DNA of 64,000 nt from Ensifer sp. PDNC004 (GCF_016919405.1 NZ_CP070353.1:744001-808000); one strand, 5' to 3'. Shown: positions 17,271 to 26,363, counted from the first letter of the stretch. Program-made: numbers and translations. The notes: generated from the letters alone by a model not told the origin.

Positions 17271-18659
17271 ATGCCCGCTTTCGACTATGACCTTTTCGTA
17301 ATCGGCGGCGGTTCGGGCGGCGTGCGCAGCGGGCGGCTCGCCGCAAGCCTCGGCAAGAAGGTCGCGATCGCGGAAGAGTATCGCTATGGCGGCACCTGCG
17401 TCATTCGCGGCTGCGTGCCGAAGAAGCTTTATGTCTACGCGTCTCAGTTTTCCGAGCACTTCGAAGACGCAGCCGGCTTCGGCTGGACAGTCGGCGAAAG
17501 CACGTTCGACTGGAAGAAACTGGTCGCCGCCAAGGAACAGGAAATCACCCGGCTCGAAGGGCTCTACCAGAAGGGCCTCAACAATTCCGGCGCCGAAATT
17601 CTGCATACGCGCGCCGAGCTCGTCGGTCCGAACACGGTTCGCCTGCTCGACAGCGGCAAGACGGTAACGGCGGAACGCATCGTCATTGCCGTCGGTGGTC
17701 ATCCGACCCCGCATGACGCGCTGCCGGGGCACGAGCACTGCATTTCGTCCAACGAAGCCTTCGACCTTGCGGAGCTGCCGAAGTCGATCCTGATCGCCGG
17801 CGGCGGCTACATCGCCGTCGAGTTCGCCAATGTCTTCCACGGCCTCGGCGTCGAGACGACGCTGATCTATCGCGGCAAGGAAATCCTGTCGCGCTTCGAC
17901 CATGACTTGCGCCGTGGGCTGCATGTGGCGATGGAAGAGAAGGGCATCCGCATCCTTTGCGAGGACATCATCCAGTCCGTCACGCTCGGCGCCGACGGCA
18001 AGCGCGTCGCGCGCACGATGAAGCACGGCGACATCGCCGCCGACCAGGTGATGCTGGCGCTCGGCCGCGTGCCGAACACCAGGGGTCTCGGCCTGGAGGC
18101 CGCCGGCGTGAAGACGGACGAGCGCGGCGCCATCGTGGTCGACGCCTTCTCGCGCACCAGCGCGCCCGGCATCTATGCGCTTGGCGACGTGACCGACCGT
18201 GTGCAACTGACGCCGGTCGCGATCCATGAGGCGATGTGCTTCATCGAGACCGAGTACAAGAGCAATCCGGTGTCGCCGGACCACGACCTGATCGCGACCG
18301 CGGTCTTCTCGCAGCCGGAAATCGGCACGGTCGGCCTGACCGAAGAGGACGCGGCGCGCCGCTTCGACGAACTCGAAGTCTACCGTGCCGAGTTCCGGCC
18401 GATGAAGGCGACGCTTTCCGGTCGCAAGGAAAAGATGATCATGAAGCTGATCGTCAATGCCGCCGACCGCAAGGTGCTCGGCGCTCATATCCTTGGTCAT
18501 GACGCGGGCGAAATGGCGCAGTTGCTCGGCATTTCGCTGAAGGCCGGCTGCACGAAGGACGACTTCGACCGGACGATGGCGGTGCACCCGACGGCAGCCG
18601 AAGAGCTGGTGACGATGTATTCGCCGTCCTATCGCATCCGCAAGGGCGAGCGGGTCTGA
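17271..18659 (+). CDS. gor: Glutathione-disulfide reductase
   Basis: NADPH-dependent flavoenzyme that keeps glutathione reduced. The 462-residue protein has the N-terminal FAD loop IGGGSGGVRSGRLAA, the redox-active disulfide in GGTCVIRGCVPKKL at about residues 40-53, an NADPH-binding IAGGGYIAVEFA, the second FAD motif YALGDVTDRVQLTPVA, and the C-terminal catalytic HPTAAEE contributed across the dimer. Start ATG at 17271 follows CAGGAG. Its 3' end faces a LysR-type gene with only 6 bases between stops. I separate it from lipoamide and mercuric reductases by the glutathione-type RGCVPKK context and its length. Confidence 0.95.
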   Translation: MPAFDYDLFVIGGGSGGVRSGRLAASLGKKVAIAEEYRYGGTCVIRGCVPKKLYVYASQFSEHFEDAAGFGWTVGESTFDWKKLVAAKEQEITRLEGLYQKGLNNSGAEILHTRAELVGPNTVRLLDSGKTVTAERIVIAVGGHPTPHDALPGHEHCISSNEAFDLAELPKSILIAGGGYIAVEFANVFHGLGVETTLIYRGKEILSRFDHDLRRGLHVAMEEKGIRILCEDIIQSVTLGADGKRVARTMKHGDIAADQVMLALGRVPNTRGLGLEAAGVKTDERGAIVVDAFSRTSAPGIYALGDVTDRVQLTPVAIHEAMCFIETEYKSNPVSPDHDLIATAVFSQPEIGTVGLTEEDAARRFDELEVYRAEFRPMKATLSGRKEKMIMKLIVNAADRKVLGAHILGHDAGEMAQLLGISLKAGCTKDDFDRTMAVHPTAAEELVTMYSPSYRIRKGERV

Positions 18660-18665
18660 GCCGCC

Positions 18666-19529
18666 TCAGGCAGACGCTCCCGCAAACCGCGCCTCCTCGC
18701 GTTTAAAAAGATCGGCGAGACGATCGATGACCGTCCGGACCTCCGGACGGCGCCGGTCGTCGTCGTTTGCCGCGATCCACAACGGATGCGTCAGGTCCTC
18801 GATCAATCCGCCTTCGCGCTTAAGGAATGGATCTCCTTCGCCGACAAAGGCGGGCAGGACGCCGCGGCCGGCGCCGTTGCGGATCAGCCGCACGAGAAGG
18901 GCGGCACTGTCGGTCCACGTATGGATCTGCTGCTCGCGGTTTTCAAAGACCCATCTTTCCGCCGGCGAGCTGGCAACTTCGGTGCCAATCGATATCCAGG
19001 GAAAGTCCTCGCGCTCCGGCATGTTGCCGGCGCGATAGACGGCATAGGCTATGTCCACCGAGCGGCGCACTGCTACATTACCTGAGTGCGGCTTTTCGTG
19101 CAGGACGGCGACATCGGCCTCTCTGAAGGTCAGGTCGAGGCCGCGATGCGCGTGCTTGCAGCAGAAGCGAAAACCGTCGCCCGAGGCACGGATGTCGGTT
19201 GAATGATCGGCGACGAAGCCGGCGAGCCAGGCATCGCTTGCGACCGACACGATCGGCAGGGCAAAGGCGTCGCGGTGCCAGTCGGAGATGTTCTCGGCGG
19301 CATTCTGCATGGCGCGGACATGTTCGAGAAGGATCTGGCCGTCGTGAGCGAGGCGATAGCCTTGCTGGCTGCGGATGAAGAGTACCCTTCCGGTCGCCCG
19401 CTCGAGTGCGAGCATGCGCCGGCCGATGGTCGGCGCACTCAGGCCCGTCCGCGTGGCAGCCCCGCTCAAGCCGCCCTCGGTCGCAACGTGATAGAACAGT
19501 TTCAAATCGTCCCAGGCTGCCTCGGCCAT
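18666..19529 (-). CDS. LysR-family transcriptional regulator
   Basis: A 287-residue regulator with an N-terminal winged helix-turn-helix (LKLFYHVATEGGLSGAATRTGLSAPTIGRRM, split over residues 9-40) and a shortened LysR-type substrate-binding region. The GRRM in place of the commoner SRQI marks a divergent subgroup. ATG at 19529 is preceded by GGAGG inside a 12-bp palindrome CCTCCATGGAGG (19535-19546), which could couple translation to RNA structure or serve as an operator. No divergent target gene sits immediately next to it other than a small ORF at 19683; gor is convergent. Ligand and regulon unknown. Confidence 0.85.
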   Translation of the reverse strand: MAEAAWDDLKLFYHVATEGGLSGAATRTGLSAPTIGRRMLALERATGRVLFIRSQQGYRLAHDGQILLEHVRAMQNAAENISDWHRDAFALPIVSVASDAWLAGFVADHSTDIRASGDGFRFCCKHAHRGLDLTFREADVAVLHEKPHSGNVAVRRSVDIAYAVYRAGNMPEREDFPWISIGTEVASSPAERWVFENREQQIHTWTDSAALLVRLIRNGAGRGVLPAFVGEGDPFLKREGGLIEDLTHPLWIAANDDDRRRPEVRTVIDRLADLFKREEARFAGASA

Positions 19530-19682
19530 AAGTCCTCCATGGAGGTTACTGTCTCGTCCTAACGCGGAGCGTCCGCCTTGGCTTCCATTCGCGGATGAAA
19601 GACGTCTTTCAACGGTGCGCCTACAACGCTGCCGGCAAAGACATTAGGTCTCCCCCTGTCTCAAGGCAAAGGAGGCGAGACC

Positions 19683-19946
19683 ATGTTTGAACATTGGGCA
19701 GTCATGTGGACGGTTCTGCAGCGCGAACGTCGCGACGGGGCACGCAACGGCCTGGATGATCCGCTCGACGGACCGGAGTGGCGCGGCCTGCACTGGGTGC
19801 TGCCGATCTTCTCGTTCCTGCTTAACCGGCGCAGATCGGACGCGCGCTTGACGCGTTCCGATGCGACACTCACAGGACGTACAGGCGCGCGCTGGGACGC
19901 GAGGGCCAGCCATTGCCGGCCGCAAGCAGCCGGGCACGATCATTGA
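19683..19946 (+). CDS. Hypothetical 87-residue protein
   Basis: Unrecognised. The ATG at 19683 is preceded by AAGGAGGCGAG, a near-ideal ribosome site, which is the main argument that it is real. The peptide has one short hydrophobic segment (LHWVLPIFSFLL, about residues 37-48), is rich in Arg, and has a His/Pro/Ala-rich tail that looks less coding-like than the first half. It is divergent from the LysR gene and could be its target. Codon use in the first 50 codons fits the neighbours. Confidence 0.5.
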   Translation: MFEHWAVMWTVLQRERRDGARNGLDDPLDGPEWRGLHWVLPIFSFLLNRRRSDARLTRSDATLTGRTGARWDARASHCRPQAAGHDH

Positions 19947-20312
19947 ACATACTGTCGCCGATCTCGGCGGCTGCGCCGGAGCACTAGGATGCCACTATCC
20001 CATTGAAACTGCGCATCGTTCTTTCGATATAGGGAGCAGGGCTTTCGGGATCGTGCGCTCCCAGGACATATCGTTGCGCGCCGGGCGCCCTGCAAAGCAA
20101 TGAATTCTGGTAGGATGGCTTTCCAAGCGTTTCCTTAACGTCTATAAGCCCGCATTCCGCGGCGTTTCCGGCTGGGCGGGCACGAGGCTTGGCCAAGTGA
20201 CCGGGGCAGGGCCTGCGGATGGTGAGTGAAATTTCAGAATACCGGGCGGCCGCATTGGCCGTCAGGGCGTGACCCGCGCGGTTGGATCCGCGGCAGACAA
20301 CAGGTGATCGAA
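19947..20312 (+). other. Upstream region of the DAHP synthase gene with an extended hairpin
   Basis: This 366-base gap contains one conspicuous structure: CGATAT (20025-20030) and GGGAGC (20032-20037) can pair with GCTCCC (20057-20062) and ATATCG (20068-20073), giving a two-part stem with a small asymmetric bulge. It lies 240 bases before the coding start, so it could be part of a structured 5' leader or a DNA-level site. A 12-codon reading frame at 20101 has no ribosome site. Nothing else was assigned. Confidence 0.35.
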
Positions 20313-21686
20313 ATGGCACAGACTTGGACTCCAAACAGCTGGCGGCAGAAACCCATCCAGCAGGTGCCGGAATATCCGGACCTGGCAGCGCTTGAGGCGA
20401 CCGAAGCGCGCCTCGCGAAGTATCCGCCGCTGGTGTTTGCGGGCGAAGCCCGTCGTCTGAAGAGTGCCCTTGCCAATGTTGCCGAAGGCCGCGGCTTCCT
20501 GCTGCAGGGCGGCGACTGCGCGGAGAGCTTTGCCGAGCACGGCGCCGACACGATCCGCGACTTCTTCCGCGCCTTCCTGCAGATGGCCGTCGTATTGACG
20601 TTCGGTGCACAGCAGCCGGTGGTCAAGGTCGGCCGTATCGCCGGCCAGTTCGCCAAGCCCCGTTCCTCGGGTGTCGAGAAGCAGGGTGACGTGACGCTGC
20701 CGTCCTACCGCGGCGACATCATCAACGGCATCGAGTTCACCGAGGAAGAGCGCATTCCGAACCCGGAACGCCAGATCATGGCTTACCGCCAGTCGGCCGC
20801 GACGCTGAACCTCCTGCGCGCCTTTGCGATGGGCGGCTATGCCAACCTCGACAACGTGCACCAGTGGATGCTCGGCTTCGTCAAGGACAGCCCGCAGGCG
20901 GAGCGCTACCGCAAGCTCGCCGACCGGATCTCCGAAACCATGGACTTCATGAAGGCGATCGGCATCACCTCGGAAAACCATCCGAGCCTGCGCGAGACCG
21001 ATTTCTTCACCAGCCATGAGGCGCTGCTGCTCGGCTACGAGCAGGCGCTGACGCGCGTCGACTCGACCTCGGGCGACTGGTACGCCACGTCGGGCCACAT
21101 GATCTGGATCGGCGATCGTACCCGTCAGCCCGACCATGCGCATATCGAATATTGCCGCGGCATCAAGAACCCGCTCGGCCTCAAGTGCGGCCCGTCGCTG
21201 ACGGCCGATGGCCTGCTGGAGCTGATCGACCTGCTCAACCCGGCCAACGAAGCCGGCCGCCTGACGCTCATTTGCCGCTTCGGCCATGACAAGGTCGCCG
21301 AGCACCTGCCGCGCCTCATCCGCGCGGTCGAGCGCGAAGGCAAGAAGGTGGTCTGGTCCTGCGACCCGATGCACGGCAACACGATCACGCTCAACAACTA
21401 CAAGACCCGTCCGTTCGAGCGGATCCTGTCGGAAGTCGAAAGCTTCTTCCAGATCCACCGCGCCGAGGGTTCGCACCCGGGCGGCATCCATATCGAGATG
21501 ACCGGCAACGACGTGACGGAATGCACCGGTGGCGCGCGTGCGCTTTCGGGCGACGATCTTGCCGACCGCTACCACACCCACTGCGATCCGCGCCTCAACG
21601 CGGACCAGGCGCTGGAACTCGCCTTCCTGCTCGCCGAGCGCATGAAGGGCGGCCGCGACGAGAAGAAGATGGTCGTCAACGGCTGA
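20313..21686 (+). CDS. Class II 3-deoxy-7-phosphoheptulonate (DAHP) synthase
   Basis: Condenses phosphoenolpyruvate with erythrose 4-phosphate, the entry step of the shikimate pathway. At 457 residues it is the plant/actinobacterial-like class II type rather than the 350-residue AroFGH type. Typical motifs include [14 protein letters not shown] at the start, [15 protein letters not shown] near 60, [14 protein letters not shown] near 105, and [11 protein letters not shown] near 345. The ATG at 20313 gives the family N terminus; an in-frame ATG at 20226 does not. Literature uses varying symbols (aroF/aroG/aroA2), so none is given. A strong terminator follows. Confidence 0.95.
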   Translation: MAQTWTPNSWRQKPIQQVPEYPDLAALEATEARLAKYPPLVFAGEARRLKSALANVAEGRGFLLQGGDCAESFAEHGADTIRDFFRAFLQMAVVLTFGAQQPVVKVGRIAGQFAKPRSSGVEKQGDVTLPSYRGDIINGIEFTEEERIPNPERQIMAYRQSAATLNLLRAFAMGGYANLDNVHQWMLGFVKDSPQAERYRKLADRISETMDFMKAIGITSENHPSLRETDFFTSHEALLLGYEQALTRVDSTSGDWYATSGHMIWIGDRTRQPDHAHIEYCRGIKNPLGLKCGPSLTADGLLELIDLLNPANEAGRLTLICRFGHDKVAEHLPRLIRAVEREGKKVVWSCDPMHGNTITLNNYKTRPFERILSEVESFFQIHRAEGSHPGGIHIEMTGNDVTECTGGARALSGDDLADRYHTHCDPRLNADQALELAFLLAERMKGGRDEKKMVVNG

Positions 21687-21745
21687 TCTAAATCTCTGGC
21701 ATCGTTCAGGTTTTCTGAACGTCGCTTGGATGCTTTGAATTTGAC

Positions 21746-21782
21746 AATGCCGGGCCGGCTCTGGAAGTTGGCCCGGCATTTT
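21746..21782. terminator. Rho-independent terminator after DAHP synthase
   Basis: AATGCCGGGCC (21746-21756) pairs perfectly with GGCCCGGCATT (21770-21780), followed by TTTCG. A smaller hairpin, GTTCAG (21704-21709) with CTGAAC (21715-21720), precedes it by 25 bases. Confidence 0.85.
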
Positions 21783-21870
21783 CGTGTCTGGAGCAGGGCG
21801 CGGCGCGGGCTGTCGCGTGGGCCGGCGCGCTCCATGGCACGATCGAGGATCGTGATCTTCAGGAGGGGCC

Positions 21871-22269
21871 ATGCAGGACATTCATCATGGGGGCTGCCTT
21901 TGTGGCGCCATTCGCTTCAAGGCGCGCGGCGAGCTGCGCGAACTGATCTTCTGCCACTGCAGCCAATGCCGGAAGCAGACCGGGCTCTATTACGCCGCAA
22001 CCAACGTTCAGGATCAGGACTTCGAACTGGAGGGGGCGGAGAACGTAACCTGGTACAGGGCCAGTGACATCGCCAGCCGGGGCTTTTGCCGGCACTGCGG
22101 GTCGGCGATGTTCTGGAAGGCGGACGGTTCGGATTATACCTCGATCCTCGCGGGCACGTTCGACAAGCCGACGGTGCTGAAGCCCGGCTACCATATCTTC
22201 TGTGAAGACCAGGGCGATTTCTACGAGATCAAGGACGACCTGCCGAAATTCGCGGCCGGCCGCGTCTGA
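21871..22269 (+). CDS. GFA-family (glutathione-dependent formaldehyde-activating-like) zinc protein
   Basis: A 132-residue single-domain protein. Its zinc-binding cysteines are all present: GGCLCGAIRF at about residues 8-16, FCHCSQCRKQTG at 28-38, and FCRHCGSAMFW near 74. The family is named for an enzyme joining formaldehyde to glutathione, but most members have no demonstrated activity. The ATG at 21871 follows AGGAGGGG. It sits between the DAHP synthase terminator and a convergent regulator gene and is probably monocistronic. Confidence 0.88.
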   Translation: MQDIHHGGCLCGAIRFKARGELRELIFCHCSQCRKQTGLYYAATNVQDQDFELEGAENVTWYRASDIASRGFCRHCGSAMFWKADGSDYTSILAGTFDKPTVLKPGYHIFCEDQGDFYEIKDDLPKFAAGRV

Positions 22270-22272
22270 AGG

Positions 22273-23190
22273 TCAGGCCGGCGGGTTTGCCGCTCGCCGC
22301 TCGGCCTGTTCGAAGCCGTTGGCAAGGCCTGCAAGCTTGACCGCCTGCCACTGGCAATATTCCGCGATCAGCCGCTCGCTCAGCCAGAACAGGCCGCGCT
22401 GCCCCTCATCGGCTCTTCCAAGCAGGCCCAGGTCCTGGGCGCGGGTGAAGATGCGCCGAATATGGGTGTTCGAGATCATGTAATGCGTGGCGAGGTCCGA
22501 GAGGTTTGCCTCCAGCCACACCTTGCCGTCCACGGGGTCGAGACTCTTCGGCCGCGCCATCAGGTCGTCGAGCAGAAGGCCGCCGCACTCGGTCCACACG
22601 AACGCCGCCACCCCTTCCGGCGGTTCGGTCCACCGGCGGTCCGATAGCAGCAGGCGGGCGGCGATCGGCTGAGCGCGCTCGAAAACAGCGCGGTCGGCGT
22701 CGACGCGCGCGACACGGCATTGGCCGTCGAACCGATCGAGCGTTCCCATCTGGCTCATGAACCAGCGCAACATGGCGCCTTCGCTGATTTCCGTCGGCTC
22801 CAGCGGACGGATCTTCTTGCGCGCCCGCCCGCCATCCGCATCGCGCAGAAGCTTGTAGGTCAGGAGCTCGGCGATGAAGGCCGCGGCGGTGTTGCGGCTG
22901 GCGCCGCCGGTCTCGTGGATGAACTTGAGGAGGCGTGCGGTCGTTATCCCGGATTCGGGATTGCCGGGCTCGCGCTCGAGGTGAAGGGCGTAGACAGCCT
23001 GGCTGAGGGTCCATTTCTGGTGGGAGGCAACAAGGCGGGCGATACGGGGAAACGTGTCGTAGGCGGCCATCAGGTCGCGCGCGCTCGCCTGGAGCACGTT
23101 GCGCAATTCCGGATGACGAAGAAAACCTTCCGCTGTGAAGGTGAGCGAGCCATCCCGCGCAGCACCTTCCTGCTCTGCCACCACCCGCAT
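22273..23190 (-). CDS. Unrecognised protein with probable winged-helix DNA-binding segments
   Basis: I do not recognise this 305-residue family. It is helical, with no membrane segment or signal peptide. Two stretches look like winged helices: TARLLKFIHETGGASRNTAAAF in the first half and LATHYMISNTHIRRIFTRAQ near residue 235, the latter resembling regulators in which a helix reads DNA just before a small wing. A conserved-looking acidic/aromatic core lies between. ATG at 23190 was chosen because upstream residues to 23421 are Cys/Ser/Trp-rich and unlike a protein N terminus. It lies downstream of the tadE/tadG pair on the same strand but past a terminator. Confidence 0.6.
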   Translation of the reverse strand: MRVVAEQEGAARDGSLTFTAEGFLRHPELRNVLQASARDLMAAYDTFPRIARLVASHQKWTLSQAVYALHLEREPGNPESGITTARLLKFIHETGGASRNTAAAFIAELLTYKLLRDADGGRARKKIRPLEPTEISEGAMLRWFMSQMGTLDRFDGQCRVARVDADRAVFERAQPIAARLLLSDRRWTEPPEGVAAFVWTECGGLLLDDLMARPKSLDPVDGKVWLEANLSDLATHYMISNTHIRRIFTRAQDLGLLGRADEGQRGLFWLSERLIAEYCQWQAVKLAGLANGFEQAERRAANPPA

Positions 23191-23325
23191 CTGCTGCGCA
23201 CACCCCCAATGCTCGCGCGGCCCGCCGAGGGCAGGGAACTCTATGAACCCCGCCGGCCAGCTGCCACTCAGCTGTACCCTTCTAGCAGGGCTACCTTGTG
23301 CATAACGTGTCAGCAACTGAATTTG

Positions 23326-23367
23326 TTCAACGGGGCGTTGACGGTTGCCGCCGAGCGCCCCGTTGAA
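23326..23367 (-). terminator. Hairpin closing the tadE/tadG transcript
   Basis: TTCAACGGGGCG (23326-23337) pairs perfectly over 12 bp with CGCCCCGTTGAA (23356-23367), loop 18 bases, starting 4 bases after the tadG-like stop. The T tract beyond the stem is weak (CAAATTC on the minus strand). Confidence 0.65.
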
Positions 23368-23371
23368 GGGA

Positions 23372-25105
23372 CTACTGCACCAGCACCGGCGACTGGCACT
23401 TGACGCCGGTGACGCGCACATCGGCCTCGCCGACCCGCACGCCGACGAGCAGCAGAAGGTTGTACAGCAGATCGTCGACCGGCTTGGTGACGGCTCCGAG
23501 CGTCTGGGCCAGTGCCTGCTGCACGATGGTCGGGCTGCCGAGCGTCAGGAACAGAACCTGGATGTTCAGGTCGAGATTGTTGAGGAGCGTTTGCGTCGTC
23601 GAGGTCAGGATGTCTTTGGTCGAGACGGTCTTGATCGACCGGGCCGCAACTTCGGACGGGCTGAAGCTCAGTCGCGTCGGCTTGAGGTTCTGCGCCTCGA
23701 CATGGGCGAGTGCATCGATCTTGACCACCAGCGCGTCGACGAGCTTGGCTCTTTGCACCCGGGCGTCGGACGAGAAGTTCGACAAGACGGCCGGATCGAC
23801 GTCGCCGACGGCGATTTCGGCAATGCCGGGCACTGCGTCGACGCTGACCGAAGCATTTTCAGGCGTGCCGCCATAGCATCGGATATCGGCGAGCTTGGCT
23901 TCCGCATAGGCGAGCTCGACATAGATCGGCAGGCGGATGCGAATGCCGGCAAGGGCAGCCAGACCGTCGACGTTGACTTCGACGGCAAGGCGGGTCTGGG
24001 CCGTGCGTACCGCCGCACCGGGCGTGCCGAGGCGATGGCTCGGCGTTTCGACCGGTGGCTCGCCGATTGCGAGCTTGACCTTGGCAGATGCGATCCCCGG
24101 CAGGCCAGCCACTGCATTCAGCGCGATCTGGTTTTCGCCGTTTGCAATCGCGGCGGCGGCTGAGACGATCTGCAGCGCGCTCACCCGCATCGCCCAATCG
24201 GAGCCGGCGTCGATCTGCAGGCTCTTCTTCGGGTCGAGGTTGAGGATCTGCGCGAGCGTGAAGGTGCTCTTGTCGCTGGAGGTCGAAAGCTCGATGCTCT
24301 TGAGTGCGGCCGTGACCGTCCCGGACAGGCCCTGGACGAGCCGCATGGAGGCAAGCAGCTGCGGCATTGTCAGGTTTGCCTTCAGCACGTCCTCATAGGA
24401 GGCCGCCGTCAGGTTGAGCCTGGTCGCAATGATCTTCAGGAACGGCTGGATATCGATGTCCGCGTCGATGAGCGCCTGGTAATCCATCACCTTGAGCGAG
24501 ATCGTCGTTCCGAGCATCTGCCCGAGGATTGAGTTGAGCAGCCCGTCATTGAGGCTTGCAAGGCGTGAGCCGACGGAGAAGGCGGCAATCTTCGAACTGG
24601 CTGCCGTGCCGTAGACGCTGAGGTCCGGCGCCTTGGTGAAGATCGAGGCGAGGAAGATGTCGCCCTTCCTTTCGAGCATGACCTGCACGGCATCCGTGGG
24701 CGTTGCGTCCTTGATGAAGCGCTGGCCGGCATCGACCGACGGATCGGGAACGTAGCGCCCGCGCGTCACGGTTGCGACGCCGTCAAGCTTGGCGGTGTTG
24801 ATGTCACCGGGCGGCAAGGTCTTACCATCGATGGTCAACAACCCGTTCGGCGTCGACACGCCGTAGTTCAGGCCATTGTTGGCGAAGTGGTTGAGCACGG
24901 CCTTCTCCGCGGACGAGACGTTGGCCGCCGCCGCGATCGCGGCGAGATCGACCGTCGACTGCATTTCACGCTTCTGGACGGTGAGGTAGCCGTAGTCGAT
25001 CGCCAGCGCCATGGACGTGATGACCAAGGGCATGGCCAGGGCGGCCGAGACGCCGATGTTGCCGCTACGTGCACGGGCGAGGGAGCGCATGGGATTCCAC
25101 AGCAT
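23372..25105 (-). CDS. TadG-like pilus-assembly-type membrane protein
   Basis: A 577-residue protein with an N-terminal TadE/G-like module: a short cytoplasmic start, one membrane helix at about residues 17-37 (NIGVSAALAMPLVITSMALA), then IDYGYLTVQKREMQSTVDLAAIAAAA, the hallmark of Tad/Flp accessory proteins. The large remaining part is extracytoplasmic, rich in Ala, Leu and Val, with repeated helical heptads, and shows no von Willebrand A metal site. The ATG at 25105 has GGAGGGG upstream and is one base past the tadE stop (TGATATG), so the two are co-translated. No other tad genes (ATPase, secretin, prepilin) are nearby, making this an orphan pair. Confidence 0.8.
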   Translation of the reverse strand: MLWNPMRSLARARSGNIGVSAALAMPLVITSMALAIDYGYLTVQKREMQSTVDLAAIAAAANVSSAEKAVLNHFANNGLNYGVSTPNGLLTIDGKTLPPGDINTAKLDGVATVTRGRYVPDPSVDAGQRFIKDATPTDAVQVMLERKGDIFLASIFTKAPDLSVYGTAASSKIAAFSVGSRLASLNDGLLNSILGQMLGTTISLKVMDYQALIDADIDIQPFLKIIATRLNLTAASYEDVLKANLTMPQLLASMRLVQGLSGTVTAALKSIELSTSSDKSTFTLAQILNLDPKKSLQIDAGSDWAMRVSALQIVSAAAAIANGENQIALNAVAGLPGIASAKVKLAIGEPPVETPSHRLGTPGAAVRTAQTRLAVEVNVDGLAALAGIRIRLPIYVELAYAEAKLADIRCYGGTPENASVSVDAVPGIAEIAVGDVDPAVLSNFSSDARVQRAKLVDALVVKIDALAHVEAQNLKPTRLSFSPSEVAARSIKTVSTKDILTSTTQTLLNNLDLNIQVLFLTLGSPTIVQQALAQTLGAVTKPVDDLLYNLLLLVGVRVGEADVRVTGVKCQSPVLVQ

Positions 25106-25106
25106 A

Positions 25107-25529
25107 TCAGACCCCTCCGATGCGGATGGTTGCAAAGCGCTCGATCTGTTCGCTCGGCATGGCGAAGGTGAACAGGTTGAAGATCGGCAGGTCGCCGGCG
25201 TCGTATTTGATCCGAACGGTGAACTGGTTTGCGTTGTTGGCGTCGTCCTTGACGGTGACGGTCATGCGCGACGACTTGATGAAGGCCTGATCCATCGTCG
25301 TGCGACGGATATAGTCGGTCGCGAGCCGTTCACGCTCGGTTTCGGAGAGGCCGGCAATGGCCGTGCGGGCAGCATCGGCGGCGATCTGCTGAATGGAATG
25401 GGCGGCACTCAGATAGACGCCGTATGCGATCAGGGTCAGCACGCACATGAAGAAGAGCGGTGCTATTATTGCAAATTCGATCGCAGCGGCCCCGTCTCGG
25501 CCACCTAACAGGCGCTTGAAATTGGACAT
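25107..25529 (-). CDS. TadE-like pseudopilin family protein
   Basis: A 140-residue protein with the TadE domain: RDGAAAIEFAIIAPLFFMCV at residues 12-31 holds the glutamate after the cleavage-like alanine run and the start of the single membrane helix, followed by a helical AAHSIQQIAADAARTAIAG segment and a beta-rich C-terminal part. TadE proteins are minor pseudopilins or assembly factors of type IVc pili. The ATG at 25529 has GGAG 8 bases upstream and places the membrane helix properly. It is the first gene of a two-gene unit with the tadG-like gene. Confidence 0.85.
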   Translation of the reverse strand: MSNFKRLLGGRDGAAAIEFAIIAPLFFMCVLTLIAYGVYLSAAHSIQQIAADAARTAIAGLSETERERLATDYIRRTTMDQAFIKSSRMTVTVKDDANNANQFTVRIKYDAGDLPIFNLFTFAMPSEQIERFATIRIGGV

Positions 25530-25814
25530 TGCAGCATCTCCGCGTACCCACGTTGCTGTATTTTTCGAATGTCCCTGCACCCCTAACGTGATCCTCAAAT
25601 ATTAATTTTTTCATACTCCGATAAGTTGTTGAATCCCAAGGCATTTCGTGATTGTTGCAAAATGTGTATTCAAAGTTGAATTAGGGTTTATGAAAATGAG
25701 CTAGTTTTCGCCCTGCTGCGACGCCTGCGCGCGCCCCTTGTGCGGGCTCTGAGATGCGCGCAAAGGCTGCCGGTTATGTCGCCGGCAGTGAGTGCAGCTT
25801 GGGCCCGTATCCGA
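25530..25814. other. Intergenic region with tadE promoter and DUF1003 3' hairpin
   Basis: The half next to tadE (25580-25700) is clearly AT-rich and is the likely promoter. Near the DUF1003 stop, CTGCCGG (25767-25773) pairs with CCGGCAG (25782-25788), a possible weak terminator for the minus strand. No gene is supported. Confidence 0.45.
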
Positions 25815-26363
25815 TCACTGCTGTGCGGGCGGCGCGCGGTAATGTTCGAGCTGACGGTTGAGCGCCGCCAGGTCGGCGCGCAGTTCGGAGATCTCGCGCA
25901 GCAGCACGTCGTCGACCTTGTGATGCAGCGCGATCAACTCGACCTCCGATTTGAGATTGACTTCGTAATCTTTCGCCGCGGCGAAGCGGTCGCGCTCGGC
26001 CTGGCGGTTCTGCGACATCATGATCACCGGCGCCTGCAGCGCGGCGAGCATCGAAAGCACCAGGTTGAGGAAGATGTAGGGGTAGGGATCAAACGCTCCG
26101 GTGATGAGCAGCACCGAATTGATCACGACCCAGCAGACGAGAAAGCCGCAGAAGCCGATGATGAAGCTCCAGGAGCCGCCGACGCGGGCGATATTGTCCG
26201 CGAGCCTTTCGCCGAAGGAGAGCCCGGCCGTAAACGCCGCGTGGGAATCCGTGGAAAGCGTCCGGCGATCGCGGGCGTGGGCGAGGATGCGGGCCTCGAT
26301 CTCGCCCAGCTCGCTGATCGGCTTGCCGAAAAGCTGTTTCGAAATGTCGTTGAAATGCGGCAT
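25815..26363 (-). CDS. DUF1003 membrane protein
   Basis: A 182-residue inner-membrane protein with two adjacent helices (about residues 62-86 and 94-115) and the unmistakable DUF1003 signature DPYPYIFLNLVLSMLAALQA followed by PVIMMSQNRQAERDR. The N terminus is cytoplasmic and the C terminus carries a long probable coiled coil (KSEVELIALHHKVDDVLLREISE). The family has no firm biochemical role; some relatives carry a CBS or MgtE-like partner domain, not seen here. It is a single gene between the LtaS-like gene and tadE, all on the minus strand. Confidence 0.88.
   Translation of the reverse strand: MPHFNDISKQLFGKPISELGEIEARILAHARDRRTLSTDSHAAFTAGLSFGERLADNIARVGGSWSFIIGFCGFLVCWVVINSVLLITGAFDPYPYIFLNLVLSMLAALQAPVIMMSQNRQAERDRFAAAKDYEVNLKSEVELIALHHKVDDVLLREISELRADLAALNRQLEHYRAPPAQQ

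Noticed and set aside
20101..20139. 12-codon frame upstream of DAHP synthase as a possible attenuator leader
   Set aside because: It has no ribosome site, only two non-adjacent Phe codons, and no following terminator/antiterminator pair.
24887..25508. Plus-strand frames opposite tadE/tadG as possible genes
   Set aside because: Both minus-strand genes have ribosome sites, one-base spacing and family signatures.
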